Assembly (NCBI RefSeq): GCF_030056795.1
Contig: NZ_JASHKQ010000007.1
Span: 124,001 to 188,000 of the forward strand
From: Rhodococcus sp. IEGM 1381
GTDB lineage: Bacteria > Actinomycetota > Actinomycetes > Mycobacteriales > Mycobacteriaceae
Length of the DNA stretch: 64,000 bases
Reading direction: 5' to 3'
Made by a program: the position numbers and the translations under genes. Numbering within the stretch: the first letter of the stretch is position 1; each line of letters opens with the position of its first letter. The notes beneath the pieces are model-generated. The model saw only the letters and a list, made by a program, of their open reading frames with translations. It searched no databases and was not told the DNA's origin. Below are positions 17,693-26,544 of the stretch, piece by piece.

Positions 17693-18052
17693 CTAAATCT
17701 CGTTCCGATGCGCACGCGTGGATGACGTCGAGGAGAGAGCCAAGGGCGCTAGTAGGGCTGCCAACCCCGCCGCCAGGAGGACAACGCCGGCTTGCTCCAA
17801 CACCGCGGACCAACGTACTGGCACGCTGCCTACATTCGCACGACAGATCGCCGCCTGATGATCCAGTGCTCTGGAATTGATCGCGGTGAGCTTCCACCAG
17901 TAACCAAAGCCGTTGTGCCACAATCGGATATCGGGAAGTAGATTTCTGCAGTTCAGGTGTGGGGTCACAGCTCGTCTTGTGGAAGTTGCACTGCGGTGGT
18001 CTTGGGATCGAGCATGTGCTGTCGTTGGGCCCGTAATCACACTGTCAGGCAA
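17693..18052 (-). CDS. hypothetical ORF with C-terminal membrane segment
   Basis: An open frame of 119 codons. The first 40 residues look non-coding. The second half (DIRLWHNGFGYWWKLTAINS, two aromatic clusters, one Cys, then AGVVLLAAGLAALLAPLALS) looks like the end of a small membrane protein. It may be a real short protein starting internally, or a fragment. Confidence 0.3.
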   Translation of the reverse strand: MPDSVITGPTTAHARSQDHRSATSTRRAVTPHLNCRNLLPDIRLWHNGFGYWWKLTAINSRALDHQAAICRANVGSVPVRWSAVLEQAGVVLLAAGLAALLAPLALSSTSSTRAHRNEI

Positions 18053-18214
18053 GCGATTCGGAGCCGGTAACGTAGATTATGTCTCGGGCTTCTGTGAAGC
18101 CGTCCGCTGTTTCCGCTGGTGACGCGAGTCTGCGTGATCGCACCGTCCCCGAACCGTTCCCACACCGATCGTTGATCGGAACTCAAGGTTGTTGGGTAAA
18201 CGCGACCCAGTGCG

Positions 18215-18934
18215 TCAGCGGGTCCCACCGTAGGCCGCGGGGACGAGGTCTTTCTGGGGCGCACCGCTGTGAATCAGCTCGAGGATGGCGTCGGCGACCT
18301 GTTCGGGGGTATCGAAGGCCGCGCCAGCGGTCATGGCTTCGGCGTCTGCGCGGCCCGCGCGGATCGAGAGTATGAACTCGGTGCTCGTGGCGAAGGGGAT
18401 CATCGCGGAGACGGTCACCCCCGTCCCCTCGAGCTCGTTTCGGGCAATCGCGGTCAGGCGCTCGAGGGCGATCTTCGAGGCTACGTAGCCGCCCGTGCCC
18501 GGCACGTCGGCGAAGGTCGTCCCGGAGCTGACGTTGACGATGCTGCCCGAATTTTGTCGCCGCATGGTCGGCAGCACGGCTTGCATCACAGCCAGCGGGG
18601 CCACCAGGTTCAGCTCGAGCACCGCACGGAAGTCGTCGAGGGAGAGCTGCTCCAACTCGGCCTGCAGGCCCTGGCCGGCGTTGTTGACTAGCACGTCGAT
18701 ACGCCCGAACGCGTCGAGTGCGGCCTGTGCCAGCGCAGTCACCTGCGCCTGGTCGGTGACGTCGCACCGCACCGCGATCGCGCCGTCGAGCTCCGCCGCC
18801 AGCGCCCGCACTCGGTCCTCCCGGCGGGCGGCGAGGACCACGCGGGCACCGGCCGCTGCCGCCGCGCGCGCCGTCGCCGCCCCAATGCCGGAGGACGCAC
18901 CCGTGATCACAACAACCGAACCTTTGATATCCAA
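18215..18934 (-). CDS. short-chain dehydrogenase/reductase
   Basis: A 239-residue classical SDR. It has the TGASSGIG cofactor loop, RCDVTD, NNAGQG, NVSSGT catalytic Ser and the YVASK active site. The tail is short and lacks a clear specificity motif. It diverges from a TetR-type regulator 75 bp away, which probably controls it. Both genes are richer in GC and alanine than their neighbours, hinting at a separate origin from the surrounding island DNA. Confidence 0.9.
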   Translation of the reverse strand: MDIKGSVVVITGASSGIGAATARAAAAAGARVVLAARREDRVRALAAELDGAIAVRCDVTDQAQVTALAQAALDAFGRIDVLVNNAGQGLQAELEQLSLDDFRAVLELNLVAPLAVMQAVLPTMRRQNSGSIVNVSSGTTFADVPGTGGYVASKIALERLTAIARNELEGTGVTVSAMIPFATSTEFILSIRAGRADAEAMTAGAAFDTPEQVADAILELIHSGAPQKDLVPAAYGGTR

Positions 18935-19009
18935 AACCGCTCCTCGCTCCAGCGAACATTAACGCTACCGATTCGTAGTGTAACCCCGCGCGTGGCCTAC
19001 GGTGGGCTG

Positions 19010-19624
19010 GTGCAGACCCCCAATCTCGGGTCGCGTGGCAACGCCAGGCCCGGCCGGCCGTTCGACCACTCGACCGACGCGCTGATCCTGACGACCACCC
19101 TGGACCTGCTCTCCGAACGGCCCTACGAACGCGTCACCCTCGACGGCGTCGCCGCCCGCACTGGCAAGGCCAAGACAACGCTCTACCGCCGGTGGGCGAC
19201 GAAAGACGATCTTGTCGTGGCCGCGATTAACTCCATCGGAGCACCCCCCGAAATCGACCATCCGCCGGACCGGGGATCCCTGCGCTCAGACCTGCTGTCC
19301 GTCATCGACTCCCCGTGGCTCGGTGGCCCCGACCGACGGCTCACGATCCTCACCGGCCTAGCCGCCGCTGCACGAAGCTCGCAGCCCGTCGCCGATGCCG
19401 TGCGGTCGAAGGTCGCGACGCCCTATCTGGAGATCTACCGCAGCATCCTCGAGCGCGCGGTCGACCGTGGACAGGTCCCCCGCGAGCGGGCCCCGGCATT
19501 CCCGCTCCTCGCCGAGGTGATCCCCGCGATGAGCACCCACCGCCTGAACACCGGCCAGGGACCGGTCAACCGGGCGTTCTTCGCCGCCCTTATCGACGAC
19601 GTCATGCTCCCCGCGCTCCGCTAG
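19010..19624 (+). CDS. TetR-family transcriptional regulator
   Basis: A regulator of about 204 residues. The N-terminal HTH is clear: LILTTTLDLLSERPYERVTLDGVAARTGKAKTTLYRRWATKDDLVVAAI. The C-terminal ligand domain is of the TetR_C type with RLTILTGLAAAAR and a final FFAALIDDVMLPAL. I placed the start at the GTG at 19010 (VQTPNLGSRG); an upstream GTG at 18992 adds six residues. It likely represses the divergent dehydrogenase. Confidence 0.88.
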   Translation: MQTPNLGSRGNARPGRPFDHSTDALILTTTLDLLSERPYERVTLDGVAARTGKAKTTLYRRWATKDDLVVAAINSIGAPPEIDHPPDRGSLRSDLLSVIDSPWLGGPDRRLTILTGLAAAARSSQPVADAVRSKVATPYLEIYRSILERAVDRGQVPRERAPAFPLLAEVIPAMSTHRLNTGQGPVNRAFFAALIDDVMLPALR

Positions 19625-19721
19625 CTGAGCTCCCCTTCCCCAGACCGGGCGGTGTAGGCGCGGTGCCATGACGTGCCTCCGGTCGGCCAGATCCCGTACG
19701 GCGAACGGCGGATCCTTGCGG

Positions 19722-20046
19722 TCATCGCAACAGGAGTAGTCCGATCTTCTCGATCGGCTTGGCGAAATCTAGCCGGTTGCGGGGTCGGTCCAGCGTGGCG
19801 GCAACGATGTCGAGGTGCTCGGCGGTGTGGACTGACAGGTCGGTTCCCTTGGCGAAGTACTGGCGCACCAAGCCATCGGTGTTCTCGTTGGTGCCGCGCT
19901 GCCAGAGGCTGTGGGTCGCAGAAGTAGACGTCGATGTCGGTGGCCATCGCGACGCTCTTTCAATCGCGCATCTCCACGCCCTGGTCCCATGTCAGCGACC
20001 CCCGAAGCAGGGGCGGCAACGTGAGGAAACACGTGTGCGCGAACCG
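19722..20046 (-). pseudogene. IS30-family transposase remnant
   Basis: On the minus strand, interrupted frames read LLRGSLTWDQGVEMRD, a stop, then MATDIDVYFCDP. After a frame change they read QRGTNENTDGLVRQYFAKGTDLS and DIVAATLDRPRNRLDFAKP. These are the conserved C-terminal DDE-domain blocks of IS30 transposases (WDQG, DIDVYFCDPHSPWQRGTNEN). At least one nonsense codon and one frameshift are present and the N-terminal DNA-binding half is missing, so the element is dead. Confidence 0.8.
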
Positions 20047-20063
20047 CTTTCGCACACGAGGCA

Positions 20064-20076
20064 TTTACCGGTAACG
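20064..20076. repeat. type B island repeat, core-only site 2
   Basis: TTTACCGGTAACG matches the core of the other type B sites, after which the sequence diverges. It lies about 100 bp from the stop of the small gene that follows the ADP-ribosyltransferase-like gene, again at the 3' side of a minus-strand gene. Confidence 0.45.
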
Positions 20077-20171
20077 GATATTATGGCATTTATGCTGCTT
20101 AGCGCATCAAATTTGACGATAGGTCGCTAGCTCGTCGCTCGCCACCCACCGGAACCTAAGAGCACCGGAAC

Positions 20172-20354
20172 CTAAGAGCGCTTACCCGGCTTGCCGGCCT
20201 CGCGAACCTTCGAGACGCGGCTCGCCGCCACCGGTGCTTCGGTGCCGAGCTCTTTCCTCGCTTTGGCATGCAGTCGCTGTATCTGCTCCGGCGTCTTCTT
20301 GACTCGCCGAAGGTCCAGACGATCGTTCGTCAAAGCCGACACGTCATTCACCAT
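20172..20354 (-). CDS. small basic protein, partner of the ADP-ribosyltransferase-like gene
   Basis: A 60-residue, Lys/Arg-rich protein (MVNDVSALTNDRLDLRRVKK ... GKPGKRS) whose ATG lies 11 bases inside the upstream gene. The overlap implies coupled translation. No family is recognised. Its size, charge and position fit an accessory or antitoxin-like partner, but this is only an inference. Confidence 0.55.
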   Translation of the reverse strand: MVNDVSALTNDRLDLRRVKKTPEQIQRLHAKARKELGTEAPVAASRVSKVREAGKPGKRS

Positions 20355-20928
20355 CCTCGCTGGTCAGGAGGCCTTGTAAGACCCAGAGCTCGTTCTCCGT
20401 GTCCCAACTTACGCCGGTCACGAACACTTCGCGAGCGTCCACGATAAGCATCTCCCGCTCATGGTCGGACGCCCTGGTGAGCGCCTCAGACAAGTAGAGA
20501 GCCGGGACACCTGCCGTGACGTATAGATCAAGCCACACCGGAACCTTGCGCTCGACTATCCGAGGAGGGCGGCGCAGTCCGCTCACCGATAGAAATCCAA
20601 GCTCCTGTACGACCTCTCCCACCAGACTCGCGGGTGTCTGACCAGGCTCAAGGCCGAAGTCGGCAAGCTCAGTCTCGCGCGAAACTCGCCACGTGCTCTC
20701 AAGTGGAAACTTCGACAACGCCGACCTCAGAAGGTCGACTTTCGCTTGGGTCTCATCCGTCATAGCGCGCCGCCCGCGCAGCGCCTCGTTTATTTCTAGG
20801 TACGACCCAAGGGTGTAGTCAGCCACGACGTCGCGCTCGGCGTCGGTCAACAAACCAAAATCCTGAACCAGCGTGTACTCGCTCGGGAAAGGATGGTCGT
20901 TCTTCTGTTCAGGACTTGATGGCTGCAC
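20344..20928 (-). CDS. ADP-ribosyltransferase-like protein (R-S-E type)
   Basis: A 194-residue protein without a signal peptide. The pattern matches mono-ADP-ribosyltransferases of the exoenzyme class: an opening helix YTLGSYLEINEALRG, a catalytic-type Arg81 in TWRVSRE, the serine motif GFLSVS (Ser114/Ser116) and an ExE at Glu157/Glu159 in DHEREML followed by a beta strand. Such proteins transfer ADP-ribose from NAD to a target. The overlapping small basic gene makes a toxin-antitoxin arrangement conceivable. Start is GTG at 20928 and no strong ribosome site is visible. Identification rests on motif spacing only. Confidence 0.55.
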   Translation of the reverse strand: MQPSSPEQKNDHPFPSEYTLVQDFGLLTDAERDVVADYTLGSYLEINEALRGRRAMTDETQAKVDLLRSALSKFPLESTWRVSRETELADFGLEPGQTPASLVGEVVQELGFLSVSGLRRPPRIVERKVPVWLDLYVTAGVPALYLSEALTRASDHEREMLIVDAREVFVTGVSWDTENELWVLQGLLTSEDGE

Positions 20929-21098
20929 AACTCGAATCTTGACGACTGACTCCGAGTACGGCCACCAGGCGCGCCCAGGCCGTGCGCTGCAATCGGGATC
21001 ACAGCAAAGGGCACCTCTGCGGCGCGTTCTTCTGTGGACGCGAATCTCGACGCCACCGGCTGGGCGGACGGCCTCAACGACTCGTCTACCATTCGTCG

Positions 21099-22295
21099 AT
21101 GATCGGACGTAGCGGAAGCTCAGACAGCGAGCGAAGTCTGCCCGAAGAGCAAACGTTTCGAGCGGTCCTTCTCGGCGTCTGCTTAAGCGTTCTTCTATTT
21201 GCTGTTGCCTTTGGAGTTCTCACCATTGTCAAAGCCATATACGACGCAGATGACATCACCTCGAACTGGTTTATCGCGTGGGGCACCTGGGCCGGAGGCC
21301 TCGGGACGGCGGCGGCCTTCCTCATCGCTGCCGCTAGCATCTCCGTTTCCAGTGCACACACCCGATTCGACCGCCGCGAAGCGGGCCGGCTCCGCCAGGA
21401 CGACGAGATGGCGCAAGCGCGGCTTCTGACGATCTACAAAGTGGAGGGCGAGCTCTCGCTTGAGTCTCTACCCACCTACCGGATCGAGAACCGCAGTAAG
21501 GACACGTTCTTTGATGTTTCCGTGCCATTCGTTGAGGCACCCAACGGAGCAGACGGCGAGGTCGAACACCGGACGGCCGAGCTCGTCGCCAAAGACAACC
21601 GCCTGCACGAGTTCATCCCAAGCGGCGAGGAGCTCACCCCGTACCGCGATCACACCGAGGACCACCTTTGGTTCACTCTCGTGACAGTCCACACCACCGG
21701 CGCTGACGGCGTTCAGTTCGTAGTCGAGTACACCGACGCCAGTGGGAGGCGCTGGCGTCAAAAGCTGGGCGGGGCCATTGAGCGCATCACTACCAGCGAG
21801 GCCGTTAAAATCCGTACACCTGACAGGTTTCAGCCCCCACAGCAGATTCGACGAATGACGAACCTTGAGGCGCAACGTCATGGCTTCACCAGAGGCCTCG
21901 AGCCTCTGCAGACCGACGCCGAATTCCTCGAAGTCCTCGAGGCCCGCACCGTCAGGACCTGGAAGCGAATTGAGCGCGTAAGCGACGTAAGGGTCGTGCC
22001 GAATGACTTCGATGTCCCCTCAGAAGGGCTGATCGCCGAAGTGACATATCGACCAGCACCTCCACCGTTCTGGGCGGACCATTTCCACGCGAAACTTGCA
22101 GAATCAGACCTCCATATGGGGTCCAGCAACTCGCAGTACGACCGCACCGACAAGTTCCGGTTGTCGCCCGGCACCGATACCGACGCTGCGTTTATCGCCG
22201 AGATAGTCGACGTTGCACTCGAATACGCCAACGACTCCTTCGAGCAACACGAACTTGCAGCCGCTCGGCGCGCCCTGGAAGCGCGTTCAAGATGA
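21099..22295 (+). CDS. two-helix membrane protein with large cytosolic domain
   Basis: A 398-residue protein from ATG 21099. Two membrane helices lie near the N-terminus (FRAVLLGVCLSVLLFAVAFG and GTWAGGLGTAAAFLIAAASI), followed by about 290 soluble residues with no recognised family (YRIENRSKDTFFDVSVPF, VQFVVEYTDASGRRWRQKLGG). It diverges from the ADP-ribosyltransferase-like gene. Two-helix N-termini of this type occur in some defence-associated proteins, but no function can be assigned. The next small gene overlaps its stop by ATGA. Confidence 0.65.
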   Translation: MIGRSGSSDSERSLPEEQTFRAVLLGVCLSVLLFAVAFGVLTIVKAIYDADDITSNWFIAWGTWAGGLGTAAAFLIAAASISVSSAHTRFDRREAGRLRQDDEMAQARLLTIYKVEGELSLESLPTYRIENRSKDTFFDVSVPFVEAPNGADGEVEHRTAELVAKDNRLHEFIPSGEELTPYRDHTEDHLWFTLVTVHTTGADGVQFVVEYTDASGRRWRQKLGGAIERITTSEAVKIRTPDRFQPPQQIRRMTNLEAQRHGFTRGLEPLQTDAEFLEVLEARTVRTWKRIERVSDVRVVPNDFDVPSEGLIAEVTYRPAPPPFWADHFHAKLAESDLHMGSSNSQYDRTDKFRLSPGTDTDAAFIAEIVDVALEYANDSFEQHELAAARRALEARSR

Positions 22296-22540
22296 AGCAG
22301 GCCTGCGGCCGACCCACTCGCATGCTCGCTCAGACCCGGCCCTTGGCTCGCCGATCCCCTCGGCGAGCCGTTAACTATGCAGCACTCATGGGCATCGGTC
22401 TTGTTGCGGGCAAGATGTTTTTGGACCAGCGGAAGGTTGACCAGGTGGCGGCCGAGGAGGCGAAGAAGCGGTTGGTATCCGAGTTTAGCGATGACGGCTC
22501 GCAGTCGGGGGAACCGACGACCCCGCCGGCTACCGCGTGA
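22292..22540 (+). CDS. small hypothetical protein
   Basis: An 82-residue ORF whose ATG overlaps the stop of the upstream membrane-protein gene. It contains a short hydrophobic stretch (YAALMGIGLVAGKMFL) and a charged helix (QVAAEEAKKRL). After its stop, another frame encodes a single-helix peptide (SFVMLCLAASLLLALLFVMF, to about 22740) without a clear start codon, so the pair may be one frameshifted gene. Confidence 0.4.
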   Translation: MKQACGRPTRMLAQTRPLARRSPRRAVNYAALMGIGLVAGKMFLDQRKVDQVAAEEAKKRLVSEFSDDGSQSGEPTTPPATA

Positions 22541-22721
22541 CGTGACAGTCGACGACGCAGCCGCCCAAGGAGGACTCCACCCTCTTCCGCGACTCGGTCG
22601 GCTCATTCGTGATGCTGTGCCTCGCCGCATCGCTCCTGTTGGCACTGCTTTTCGTCATGTTCCGCAAAAGCCGCCCGGCCGACCGGCGCGGCGAGACGGC
22701 AGGCCTAATTCATAACGATAA

Positions 22722-22796
22722 TTTACCGGTAACGCGACGTATTAGATGGTGACGAGTCCTACTGGTCGCGAGACATTTTGATGTAGGGACGAGTTG
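22722..22796. repeat. type B island repeat, site 3 (long form)
   Basis: It begins with the 21 bases shared with 17653-17673. Further on it carries TTGATGTAGGGACGAGTTG (22778-22796), a block that recurs with one base missing at 49684-49702. It lies between a plus-strand gene and the 3' end of the minus-strand hydrolase gene. Confidence 0.6.
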
Positions 22797-22878
22797 TCTT
22801 TCAGGTAGGGCGCTTTCTGGAGGAGGATTACTCGTTCGTCGCTTCGATTGGCGGCGTTCGGAGATCGTGGTGGCGTGG

Positions 22879-23778
22879 TCACCTCGCCAGTAGTCGTCTG
22901 ATTCCGTTTGTGACTGCATCGGAGGCTTCCTCGGGTAGGAAATGTCCGCAGGAAATGACGTCGGTGTCCAGGTCGGTAGCCCAGGCCGCCCAGATAGTCG
23001 CCGGGTCGAACGGTAGTTGGATGTCGCCCGGGTCCTGCCACGCAGCATAGGCAGGCATCGTCAGACGCCTCCCTGCCTGTTGATCGGCGAGGTCGTCGGC
23101 AGTGTCGAGGAATGCGCTTGCTCGGTAGTCGTCGCATATCGCGTGGATGGCGTCAGACGATCGAGTGTGTGCGAGGTAGTGCTCCCGGGTGTCCTGGGGG
23201 ATCGAGTCGGCGACTGTGGTCCAGTGGTCTAGGAAGTGTCCGAAGAAGGTGTCGGGGTCTGCACCGATCATGCGTTCGGGTAGGTCGGTGGGTTGGGCGA
23301 GTAGGTAGAGGTGGAAGGCGAAAACACCGCCCGGACCGGCCAGCGCTGCCCAGTTGTCGATGGTCGGAATGATGTCGAGAACACCGAGGTGGGTGATTGT
23401 ATCGGGGTGATCCATAGCCGCGCGAAACGCGATCAGCGCCCCACGGTCGTGACCTACAACCGCGAACCGGTCATGGCCCAATTCAGCCATGAAATCCACG
23501 AGATGGTTTGCCACTTTTCGCTTCACGAATCCGTCTGCGCCCTCACCGAGTCGTTCGCTCGTGCCGTACCCGGGAAGGTCCGCAGCGATGACGTGGTGGT
23601 CTGCTGCGAGTGCGGGCAGCACCGCGCGCCAAGCTCGTCGTGTCTGGGGAAATCCGTGCAGCAAAAGAACTGAGGGTCCTTCGCCGGCTACGTCGTAGCC
23701 GATGGTGTGTCCGCCGACGCTCAGCGCGGCAGAGGTCGCCTGGGGCGCGGATAGTAGCGGTGTCACTTGATTGGTCAT
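22879..23778 (-). CDS. haloacetate dehalogenase-like alpha/beta hydrolase
   Basis: A 299-residue protein from ATG 23778. It carries LLHGFPQTRRAW, nucleophile Asp in VVGHDRGALIAF, a following acid in VLDIIPT, the cap segment LLAQPTDLPERMIGADPDTFFGH, CDDYRASA and the final His in CGHFLPEEA. These blocks match fluoroacetate/haloacetate dehalogenases very closely. One halide-pocket position differs: the His-Trp pair before FLAQP is His-Leu here. This weakens the case for defluorination, so it may act on another haloacid, ester or epoxide. It converges on the plus-strand genes at 21.1-22.5 kb. Confidence 0.85.
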   Translation of the reverse strand: MTNQVTPLLSAPQATSAALSVGGHTIGYDVAGEGPSVLLLHGFPQTRRAWRAVLPALAADHHVIAADLPGYGTSERLGEGADGFVKRKVANHLVDFMAELGHDRFAVVGHDRGALIAFRAAMDHPDTITHLGVLDIIPTIDNWAALAGPGGVFAFHLYLLAQPTDLPERMIGADPDTFFGHFLDHWTTVADSIPQDTREHYLAHTRSSDAIHAICDDYRASAFLDTADDLADQQAGRRLTMPAYAAWQDPGDIQLPFDPATIWAAWATDLDTDVISCGHFLPEEASDAVTNGIRRLLAR

Positions 23779-24269
23779 GGCGCAATCGCACCAGCCGAAT
23801 AGGTCGGATCCTGTCCGCAATAGCTAAAAACCTGCACTGCTTTTCACTGCGCGTTCGACGCGGCGGGTTAGGAGCTTGGTCACGCCTCGGCCGATGTAGG
23901 CCCTGCCGATGGGTTTCGCACCTGTGGCGATCCCATTGCGCGGAAGCACCTCGGGCGCTGGAAATTCTCGTATGGCTCCACATACGCACCCTCCGTCAAA
24001 CCGGCCGTTTCGTGGGCCTTCTCGCCGCGTCGACCGCAATGTCGCTCCGAAGCGAGGGACGGAACGCATCACTCCTGACGGATACCCCATGCTCTCCGTG
24101 CTCCAACGTGTCGTTCTGCTCGCGTCGAGAACACGACCGGCGAGTTCTCGACCGTTGGTACGGAATTCGAGGACTGCGAACACTCACAGCATGGCCCGAT
24201 AGGCGAACCAAACTAGGGTGACTGGGCACCCCCGGCAAACATCCACCGAATCTGCGAAGGGTCTCACTG
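23779..24269. other. intergenic stretch, no gene seen
   Basis: About 490 bases between the divergent hydrolase and 2H phosphoesterase genes. Open frames on both strands look like shadows (Arg/Ser-rich, no family), and no repeat or hairpin stands out. Confidence 0.5.
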
Positions 24270-24920
24270 ATGAAAAGTCTGTTCGATCTGGCGATGACCG
24301 ATTGGCCGCAGGAGCGGGACGCTCTGCATGTTTATGCACTTCCGACGGTGGACGAGTCCATTCTCAGTCCGGTCCAGAACGCGATATGCGAAACGGGCGT
24401 TTGCTCGGTGCAGCCCACCGGTTTCCTACACGCCACGGTCAGCCGCATTCCTGCATTCCGCAACACCGTTTCCCTCGACACTCTGACCGGACTGCAATCG
24501 GCGTTGAGCCGAACCACAGCGCAGATCTCACCTTTCGACGTCCGCCTGACCGGGCCTCACGTCTTGTCGGAGTCGGTCGGACTGGAGGGGACACGAACCG
24601 CAGAGTGGGATCACCTTGTGGGGTCGATACAGCGTTGCGTTTCGGCCGTCCTCGTCGGTGCGGTGATGCCGCCGCCTCCCCACGCGCCGCACGTTTCGTT
24701 GGGCTACGGCATCAGCGAAACGCCGTCGGCCCCTCTGATCGAAGCGTTCGATCGACTGGACTCAGCTCGCGAACACCCACTCACACTGTCCGTGCACATC
24801 CATGAGGTGCACTTGCTTGCCGTTCATCAGAACTCGACGGCAGGGGTATACACCTGGGATTCGATCAGCAGCCACAGTCTCAGCGGTCAACGCGTCGGAA
24901 CGCCCAGTCCAAGTGGGTAG
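24270..24920 (+). CDS. 2H phosphoesterase (2'-5' RNA ligase/LigT-like)
   Basis: A 216-residue protein with two H-x-S/T motifs, HATVSRI (near residue 53) and HVSLGYG (near 145), about 90 residues apart in symmetric half-domains. This is the hallmark of the 2H superfamily, which opens or closes 2'-5' or cyclic phosphodiester bonds in small RNAs or nucleotides. The C-terminal strand (HIHEVHLLAVHQ) is also typical. Some members degrade signalling cyclic nucleotides in defence conflicts, but nothing here fixes the substrate. Its 3' end overlaps a GNAT remnant on the other strand. Confidence 0.8.
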   Translation: MKSLFDLAMTDWPQERDALHVYALPTVDESILSPVQNAICETGVCSVQPTGFLHATVSRIPAFRNTVSLDTLTGLQSALSRTTAQISPFDVRLTGPHVLSESVGLEGTRTAEWDHLVGSIQRCVSAVLVGAVMPPPPHAPHVSLGYGISETPSAPLIEAFDRLDSAREHPLTLSVHIHEVHLLAVHQNSTAGVYTWDSISSHSLSGQRVGTPSPSG

Positions 24921-25146
24921 CGACGGGCCGTGGCTGCCGGCCCGAAACGCGCTCCAGCAGTGTCGAGTCGGGTTCGTGATATCCAAAACCCCGATACAGC
25001 TCGTGACCGTCGGTCGTGTGCAACACCCACCGAAACGACCGCCCCGGTCCGCCCTCGATCGTCGCTGACACGAGCCGCTTCCCCAGCAGCCTCAGACGCC
25101 GGTGCGGTTGCAGCACAAAACCTTCGACGAGACACGCGAAGTTCAC
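24880..25146 (-). pseudogene. truncated GNAT-family acetyltransferase
   Basis: The frame VNFACLVEGFVLQPHRRLRL, GKRLV, RSFRWVLHTTDGHELYRGFGY matches the second half of small GNAT enzymes: the acetyl-CoA loop and the HxLYxxFGF ending. The first half is missing. The preceding bases still read ARNQVANPAWAISDG in frame but without a start. This looks like a decayed fragment. Confidence 0.5.
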
Positions 25147-25380
25147 TCCATCCGAGATCGCCCAAGCAGGGTTCGCGACCTGGTTGCGCGCGGAGCACCA
25201 AATCCCGGAGAACTACGTGGTCGCGCAGGGCACTGCACTCAACCGAGGCGCGCCTTCGTCGACGACGACGGCGATCGGATTTGGATCGGTAGCGTCAGTG
25301 TGGCCACCATCGCCCGATCAGTGTTCCTGTAAGCCGCAAGCCACATCTGCGACCGCTTCTTTCGGAGGCGTCGACGAGAC

Positions 25381-25447
25381 TTAGTCAGTCTTGATCCGCA
25401 GGGTTACCAGTAACCACTGCATGTGTTGTGCGGCACATTGTTCGCTC
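25381..25447. repeat. type A island repeat, copy 1
   Basis: It shares with the other type A copies the order CAGTCTTGAT, GCAGGGTTACCAGTAA, CTGCATGTGTTGTGCGGCA. An imperfect inverted repeat is centred on TTACCAGTAA. It sits just beyond the stop of the WYL regulator gene. Confidence 0.7.
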
Positions 25448-25484
25448 GTGCCCTGCTTTGAACGAAGGCCGTCACGACCGGTAG

Positions 25485-26450
25485 TCACGCGGTTGGGGTT
25501 GAGTGTCGTTCGGCCAGGACTGTGGCGAGCTGACTGATGCGTACGCGTGCTGCGTCTGGGGCGAGTATCTCGATGTGGTCGCCGAACTGCAGGAGCTGAC
25601 GTACTGACTCGACATCGGGGTAGCGGACGACGACGGTGCACCAGCCGTTCTCGGCGTCGGAGACGTCGTGGATGCGGTTGCCGAGTATGCGTCGCGCCAG
25701 GTCGAGGCCATTTTCTGGCAGGCGGACGGTCACGCTCACGCGACCTTGACTTTCGGTGCGTTCCTTCACCGTCGCCCATCTGGTGCGGAGGGTTTCGCCG
25801 GACCGGAGAGCAGCTGGTGCATCGAGTTGTTCGTAGGCCGAGAGTCGTTCCAGAGCGAACAGCCGACCGTCCCCCTGGTCGTCGGCGACGAGATACCAGC
25901 GGCCTGATTTCGCCACGATCCCGTACGGGTCGACCACCCGCGTCGAGGCCATACCTTCGGCGCTGCGCCGGTACTGGATTCGCAGTCGACGTCGGTATCG
26001 AAGTGTCGCGGCCAGATCCGATACATCGATCGCTGTCTCCGAGTCGCCGAACCACGCGGTGCTGTCGACCAGCACCAAGTCCGCCAGCGCCAGCATGTCC
26101 GGCGACTCAGGTGCTGCAGCTTGCCGGGCGGCGATCTTGCGCGCGGCCGATCCCCACACCGCAGACAGGCCCAACCTTTCGAGGTGTGCGCTGTCCAAAC
26201 CGGCTATCGAGAGGGCTTCCATCTCTGGGGGTTCGAGATGGGATGCGTTGAGCCGTGCACCGGGGAGCAAGACGATCCCCCCATTGCGCCCGCGTTCGGC
26301 GTAGACAGGCACACCTGCCGTCGAGAGAGCCTCGACATCCCGCAGCACGGTCCGTCGAGACACTTCCAGACGCTCGGCGAGTTCGGTGGTGGTGATGCGC
26401 TGACGGGCCTGCAGGAGCAGCAAGAGATGCAGCAGCCTCGAAGCCTTCAT
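25485..26450 (-). CDS. HTH - WYL domain transcriptional regulator
   Basis: A 321-residue protein. It has an N-terminal HTH_11 (MKASRLLHLLLLLQARQRIT, VSRRTVLRDVEALS), a WYL domain (LRIQYRR ... VVDPYGIVAKSGRWYLVADD) and a C-terminal WCX extension. The ATG at 26450 starts the HTH directly. It diverges from a VOC-family gene 94 bp away, the usual position of its target. WYL proteins sense nucleic-acid or small-molecule ligands; the ligand here is unknown. Confidence 0.9.
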   Translation of the reverse strand: MKASRLLHLLLLLQARQRITTTELAERLEVSRRTVLRDVEALSTAGVPVYAERGRNGGIVLLPGARLNASHLEPPEMEALSIAGLDSAHLERLGLSAVWGSAARKIAARQAAAPESPDMLALADLVLVDSTAWFGDSETAIDVSDLAATLRYRRRLRIQYRRSAEGMASTRVVDPYGIVAKSGRWYLVADDQGDGRLFALERLSAYEQLDAPAALRSGETLRTRWATVKERTESQGRVSVTVRLPENGLDLARRILGNRIHDVSDAENGWCTVVVRYPDVESVRQLLQFGDHIEILAPDAARVRISQLATVLAERHSTPTA

Positions 26451-26544
26451 GTTGCCCAATCTTCGCAGAAAAGGTGACAGGTTCTGTCGCGATGAAGCGA
26501 TCAGATGCACGGGTACCGAAAATCATCGAGTTGAGGAGCCCTCC

